This document shows positions 57,001 through 64,000 of a DNA stretch of 64,000 nucleotides, in pieces. Below the pieces are notes generated by a model. That model was not told the DNA's origin, ran no database searches, and worked only from the letters and a program-made list of their open reading frames with translations. Both the position numbers and the translations under genes were made by a program. Origin of the DNA: Golubevia sp. BC0850 (taxonomy: Eukaryota; Basidiomycota; Exobasidiomycetes; Golubeviales; Golubeviaceae); contig JAAVVG010000014.1 of the NCBI GenBank assembly GCA_012976225.1, forward strand, positions 496,001-560,000, read 5' to 3'. How positions within the stretch are numbered: position 1 is the first letter of the stretch; each line of letters begins with the position of its first letter.

Positions 57001-60000
57001 CACGACGATATCAACCCTCAACTATCTCCAACTCTTGAGATGGTCAGTCTCTTCCGTAATATGTGGTTCCTCTCAGTTCTATTCGGATTCGCTACTCCTC
57101 AAAACGTCACTCGTGGCCAACAGAGCAACTCCTCTTTGCCTTCCAACAGAGCTGAAGCTCAAGCCATCGTGGCTGCCAAGGCCCTCAGTCGCATCTCTCT
57201 GAAGACTCCAACTCTAGTACCAGAGTCTGCTCACAACTATTTGGAAAGCGACCTGGAGTACAATTCGGTTCTCAAGAGAGAGTTCTCCCAAGCTACCTTG
57301 GATCAACAAAGAAAGACCTTGGCTGCTGTCATCCCATCTCATGCAAGCGAGGTCAGATCTTTCAGCTTCGCTCAAGTCACTTTCCTCACCACTATTTACG
57401 ATTTGGAATGTGCGCGTAGCAGCATGGGTCGTCCTTCTATGACTCTCTGGTACTTCGTCAATGAAGGTCTCAACAACAGCGCTTTGGTCGGAGCCATGGA
57501 AGCCATCGCAGACAAAGTCTTGGCTTCGTTCGTTCAAGACATCTCTACTCAAGTCAACGACCACTCTCTAGACCCGCGTGTCTCCGCAGAGGTCAAGAAC
57601 TTGCTCCTAGGAAGCTGTCATCGTGTCGAAAAGGTTCGTCAAGTTTCACGCACCTTCTTGGACAAGCTCATTGGATCATACCCATCTCTACTCTGTGATC
57701 CAGACCTAGTCGTCACCATGCTCGAGATGTTGACTCTTTTACGTCAAGCATGTGACGGAGAATTCAAGGATGAATACTCTCCTGTCTATCACTTCCACTC
57801 AGAGAGAGCAAACGTAGCTTTCGACTTGAGCGACTCTTACGTTCAAAGGGGAGAGATTCTATCTCAATTCCTAGCTCGCGCAAGGTCCTACTTGACCTTG
57901 TTGCTGTCCAGAGCTCCGGTCGAACTTCAAGGAGTTCTACAAAGATACTTAGGAAGTTTCGATGATGGTCATTTACCAAGAGCCACCGAACTAGGAAAGT
58001 CCGTAGCCGTAGACTTCGCTAGAACCCTACCTCCCTCAGTTAGAACTGATGGATTCCTTCCTAACCTTGGTGGCTGGAAAGCTGATACTTCTAGCAGTTT
58101 TGTTGGAGAGTTGTCTGCCAAGTCTACTTACTTGGGTGAGATGACTGGAATTCATTTGGCTTTGGATAACGATCTAGTGGAACTACAGAAGGATCCTAGC
58201 AAGAGCTTTGGAGAAGAGAACGTCAAGAAGTACAAGAAACAATTGGCTAACATCAGCAAGAGCTTGAAGGATCCAAACAATCATGCAAATCTGCCATTCT
58301 CTGAACTTAGAAGGCTTCTGTACAGAGCTGCTGCCCTCGCTGTCGCTCTCAAGAAGGTGAGTAGTGGCTCCTCTCTTTCTCGCATCGAGTCAGTCCTGGT
58401 TTCCTTCGCTGACCTTTGACTTTCCCATCCTTTCTCTTCCGACTCCAGCCTGACTTCGAGCTGCTTCACTACATCGTCGCTATCCCAATCCGTGTCTTCA
58501 CGCCTGCTGCTGTCACCACTGCTAGCAACGTCTGGACTTGGATCATCGGAGAACGTCCTGAGGTCGAGACCAAGATCATGGTCGAGATCTCTATCGCCTT
58601 CGCTGGAACCATTCGTGCTCGTCAAGGTATTTTCTCCCAGTCTTTGAATGCAAAGCACCCTCTCTTAGAGAAGACTGAGATGTCTGCTTTCAATAGAGCA
58701 GAGGTTGAGCGCGAGAACGCTTTGGCTACTCGTCTCTTCTCTCCTCATCTCACTCTTATCCATCTCATCTCCAGTAGATATCAAGCCTTCCGCTACCGTG
58801 ATCCAACAATGGTCCTAGCTTTGGTTCGTCTCATCCAAAGATCAGGAGCCGCCACTGATATGATTAGCACTCATCCTCTAGCTCGTGAGGCTCGCTTCTC
58901 TCTCATTGTCTTCGGATTCCGTCTCATCCAAGGAAGCAGACTGGACGGACTCGTCGAGTTCCAACTGAGAAGTGCTCTCTACCGTATGGCCTTCGCTTGG
59001 TTCGCTGGAAGACCTCAATGGTCCTTCGGAAGCAACAGACTTCAAGTTCGTGCCGAGATGCAACTTCTCGGAGAACTGTTGGAGGTGCTTCGCGCTGATC
59101 AGCTCAGAGCCAGCTTCGTCATCACTAGTTTCCCACCTGCTATCGCTAGCGTCCGTCTTCCAGGTCAACTCTCCGTCTCAGAGGCGATTCGTTCTTTCTC
59201 TGATCGTAGGACCTTACTCCAACTCTTGGTTGAGAGTGAGCTCTCCAGGTTCGCAGTTTGGGCAAACCCTCTCTCCGACGCTTCTCGTGGTGCCGACTTC
59301 AGTGGAGAAGTCTCCAAGACCATGACCGAAGCCTCTTGGCCCAAGCTCGCTCAAATGGCCTGGCGCATCAACCCTCTGGTCGCTATGCAAATGGTTCAGC
59401 GCTTCAAGTCTGCTACTCTCAAGAACGAAATCGCTCGTCTAGTCCGTGCTCAACCTCACAAGGCGGTCGACAGTGACGTAGCTCTCGAGCTTCTGCTCGA
59501 GGATCACCTCAAGCTCTGCACCAAGGATGGATCCGATCTTCGTTGGCTCCTCTACTGGGCTTCGGTCACTCCAGTCGAAGCCATTCATCTTTTCCAACCA
59601 GAGTACGAGAACAATCCGATGGTCCTCCAATACGCCATGCGTACCTTGGAGCAACACCCAGTCACCCTCACTTTCTTCTACGTTCCTCAGGTCGTACAAG
59701 CTCTTCGTGACGATGCTTATGGATACGTCGAGCAGTTCATCTTCGAAACCTCCAAGACTTCTCAGCTCTTCTGTCATCAAATCTTGTGGAACATGAAAGC
59801 CAATTCCTACAAGGACGACATGGCTGAAGTTCCGGACTCTATGAAGCCAACTCTGGATCGCATGATGGAGAACATCGTTCAAGCTCTTTCAGGTGAAGCT
59901 CAAGATTTCTACGATCGTGAATTCGGGTTCTTCAACGAAGTGACCTCCATCTCTGGAAAGCTGAAGCCTTACATCAAGAAGAGCAAGCAAGAGAAGAAAG

Positions 60001-61281
60001 CAAAGATCGACGAAGAGATGGCCAAGATCAAGGTGGACCCAGGTGTCTACTTGCCATCTAATCCAGATGGTGTGGTCGTGGATCTAGATCGTAAATCTGG
60101 AAGACCTCTTCAATCTCACGCCAAGGCTCCTTTCATGGCCACCTTCAAGGTTCACAGAGACATTCCGAAGAAGCAGATCGCTGGAGGATCTGACGACTCG
60201 GACGATGAGATCGCTGTTGATTCAGATGTTGTCGGCGCTGATTCTACTGGAGTTGACGTCTGGCAAGCTGCTATCTTCAAGGTCGGAGATGATTGTAGAC
60301 AAGACGTGTTGGCTCTTCAAGTCATTGCCATGTTCAAGAACATCTTCACCTCTGTTGGTCTCGACCTTTACCTCAACCCTTACAGAGTGACAGCCACTGG
60401 ACCTGGATGTGGTGTTATTGATGTAGTTCCGAACGCTACTTCTCGTGATGAAATGGGTAGAGCTAAGATCAACAACCTTCTCGCTTTCTTCATCGGAAAG
60501 TATGGAAACGTCGATGGAATCGCTTTCCAAAAGGCCAGACTCAACTTTATTCAATCGATGGCTGCTTACTCTATCGCCTGTTACATTCTTCAAATCAAGG
60601 ATAGGCACAACGGAAATATCATGATTGATGCAGATGGTCACATCATCCACATTGATTTCGGTTTCTTGTTCGATATCGGACGTGAGTATCAAAAGTCAAG
60701 GAGAGGATTAAAGAAGGGCTGTCACTGATCTCCAATTCCCTCTTTTTTTTTCTGATTCTTCACAGCTGGAGGAATGAAATTCGAACCCAACAGTTTCAAG
60801 CTCTCTCACGAGATGGTCGAAGTCATGGGAGGAGCTGAATCTCAAGGGTTCAGAATCTTCTCTGAGCTCGTCACCAAAGCGTTCTTAGCCTGCAGACCTT
60901 ACGCTGAGCAGATCATCGAGGTTTGTTCCCTCATGATTGGTACTGATCTACCAAGTTTCAAGGGAACTCCTACCATCGATCGTCTGAGAGATCGTTTCAA
61001 GTTGGAGATGACCGAGAGACAGGCTGCTAAACACGCCCAGTACCTCATCAAGGATGGATTCGAGAATCGTGAGTTCTTAACGTGATCGATACGTAGGCTC
61101 TGTGGATGCCCGCTAACCCACTGTCTTTCTCTTCCAATAGCTCGTTCCACATTCTACGATGGATTCCAAAAGCTCCAAAACGTGAGTTTGGATTTGGGCT
61201 CTCTTCAGCTCCAGAACTGCCGCCAGCTTACTGACATTCCCTTCTTCCCTCATATGAACTTACCAGGGAATTCCATACTAA
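54083..61281 (+). CDS. STT4: Phosphatidylinositol 4-kinase III alpha (Stt4)
   Basis: Stt4 makes PI4P at the plasma membrane. Exons 54083-54090, 54176-54329, 54565-58356, 58449-60681, 60766-61068, 61141-61181 and 61267-61281 give 2181 residues. The long N-terminal part is alpha-solenoid. The helical PIK region (about 1560-1760: LAQMAWRINPLVAMQMVQRF; SVTPVEAIHLFQPEY) precedes the kinase: [70 protein letters not shown] and GTPTIDRLRDRFK. The catalytic Asp and Asn are in DRHNGN and the metal Asp is in DFG. The first coding exon is only 8 nt (MetAsp plus two bases) and the last 15 nt (GIPY, stop). The two large exons use CGT for Arg and AAG for Lys far more than the neighbours do. A small exon hidden in the 235-nt second intron cannot be excluded. 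Confidence 0.95.
54530..54542. repeat. C homopolymer in STT4 intron 2
   Basis: A run of at least eleven C lies in the pyrimidine-rich 3' part of the intron, about 25 bases before the acceptor. It is non-coding and probably length-variable. Confidence 0.6.
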
Positions 61282-61549
61282 TCTGCTTCGCTTTGTTGAA
61301 GACGTTTCTGTCCTTTCCTCTCTGTCGGCCCGTCTCGTTTCTTTTCTGCTCTCCTCGAATTTCACCCTCTCTTATCTTCATTCAGTCCCACCTTCTTTTA
61401 TCGATCACCTTTTCTGAACATGAGTTTTTCCAGATTTCATCGACACGTTTTACTGCCCTTCGGTATGACGGCGAAGCTCGCAGCAGCTCGCTCTCCCGAA
61501 TCCAGTGTTTTGTCCAAACTTTCTTCTTCCCACAAACCACACCATCAAC
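61282..61549. promoter_or_regulatory. STT4 3' region and epimerase promoter
   Basis: These 268 T- and C-rich bases separate two tandem plus-strand genes. Pyrimidine runs just before the ATG are common in fungal promoters. No TATA box is clear. Confidence 0.4.
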
Positions 61550-63671
<2,122 letters not shown>

Positions 63672-64000
63672 TAGAGTAATAGAGCTGCTCAATAGATTCT
63701 TTCAACAGCTTTGATTTTTCTCCACTTTGTCGTTTATCGTTTACCCCCCAATGTAGCAAAAAGATTGGCCATCGCCTAAGATCAGTATATAAAAGCAGTT
63801 TTGCTGTACTAGAGAAATAAATTGTATTGTTGATGTCAAGAACATCGAGGAGTGTAGCAGTGGGCTGCTGGCTGCTGGCTGGGAGAAAGCAGGTCAGACA
63901 AAGCGAGTGGCAAATGACGTGATGATTTGCGACTCGCTCACTCGCTCTCGCCTCGCCTTGAAAATGCGTTCTGCAAAAGACGTAATTCCGAAGTTTCCAC
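63672..64000. other. Terminal intergenic region with TATA-like box and long imperfect palindrome
   Basis: These last 329 bases follow the epimerase. A TATATAAAA sequence at 63786-63794 could be a TATA box for a gene beyond the window or part of a 3' region. GCTGCTG-type repeats lie at 63861-63882, and an imperfect palindrome lies at 63903-63937. No coding frame is supported. Confidence 0.4.
63903..63937. promoter_or_regulatory. 13-bp inverted repeat around a TGACGTGA core
   Basis: Arms GCGAGTGGCAAAT (63903-63915) and ATTTGCGACTCGC (63925-63937) pair with one mismatch. The 9-base spacer and the last base of the left arm read TGACGTGA, a bZIP/CRE-like core. It may be a regulatory site for a gene outside the window. 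Confidence 0.5.

Noticed and set aside
57214-60692. Long minus-strand open frames opposite STT4
   Set aside because: They overlap a clear kinase gene, have no family motifs, and arise from its biased codon use.

Overview
This window looks like ordinary nuclear chromosome from a basidiomycete fungus. The evidence is about 20 closely packed protein genes on both strands, most broken by several short spliceosomal introns (usually 50-110 nt, donor GTGAGT or GTAAGT, acceptor CAG or TAG), the standard genetic code, a secreted macrophage-activating-glycoprotein family member typical of basidiomycetes, and fungal single-copy genes. The species cannot be named from sequence alone. No rRNA, tRNA, CRISPR array, virus-like element or transposon was recognised.

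Layout: 0.1-1.4 kb (-) unknown six-segment membrane protein; 1.6-3.5 (+) mitochondrial pyruvate-dehydrogenase-type kinase; 4.2-6.3 (-) GPI-anchored glycoprotein with a 7-nt microexon; 6.9-8.7 (-) ARPC2; 9.2-11.3 (-) damaged TPR/F-box/LRR gene; 11.6-14.3 (-) ADA2/ADGF-like adenosine deaminase; 14.9-20.5 (+) 1849-residue disordered protein; 21.1-23.0 (-) TPX2-like protein; 23.2-24.6 (-) LamB/YcsF (PxpA) protein; 26.0-30.5 (+) urea-carboxylase-like enzyme carrying PxpC and PxpB domains; 30.9-32.2 (+) SDR; 32.6-33.7 (-) CIA2; 33.8-35.1 (+) MET8; 35.4-37.9 (-) VPS23; 38.2-40.7 (-) NADP-isocitrate dehydrogenase; 41.2-43.4 (+) aromatic amino acid decarboxylase; 44.6-46.3 (-) a second damaged F-box/LRR gene; 46.5-49.4 (+) Zn2Cys6 transcription factor; 49.6-51.9 (-) flavin oxidoreductase; 52.7-53.9 (-) GNA1; 54.1-61.3 (+) STT4 PI4-kinase; 61.6-63.7 (+) UDP-glucose 4-epimerase.

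The most interesting unit is the divergent pair at 23.2-30.5 kb. A LamB/YcsF gene and a biotin-dependent carboxylase fused to KipA/KipI (PxpC/PxpB) domains face away from each other across 1.37 kb. Together they hold every part of the bacterial PxpABC 5-oxoprolinase plus a complete biotin carboxylase and biotin carrier, and they resemble the lactam-utilisation (lam) locus of Aspergillus nidulans. The spacer and first intron hold four AGGCGTAA motifs, two of them forming a 10-bp inverted repeat around a second palindrome, and a strong hairpin sits upstream of the lamB-like start. The working model is lactam ring opening for nitrogen supply.

Other themes are extreme microexons (7, 8, 10, 12, 15, 19, 20, 25 and 30 nt) supported by family motifs, compact bidirectional promoters (CIA2/MET8 at 107 bp, GNA1/STT4 at 140 bp), and two decaying F-box/LRR genes.
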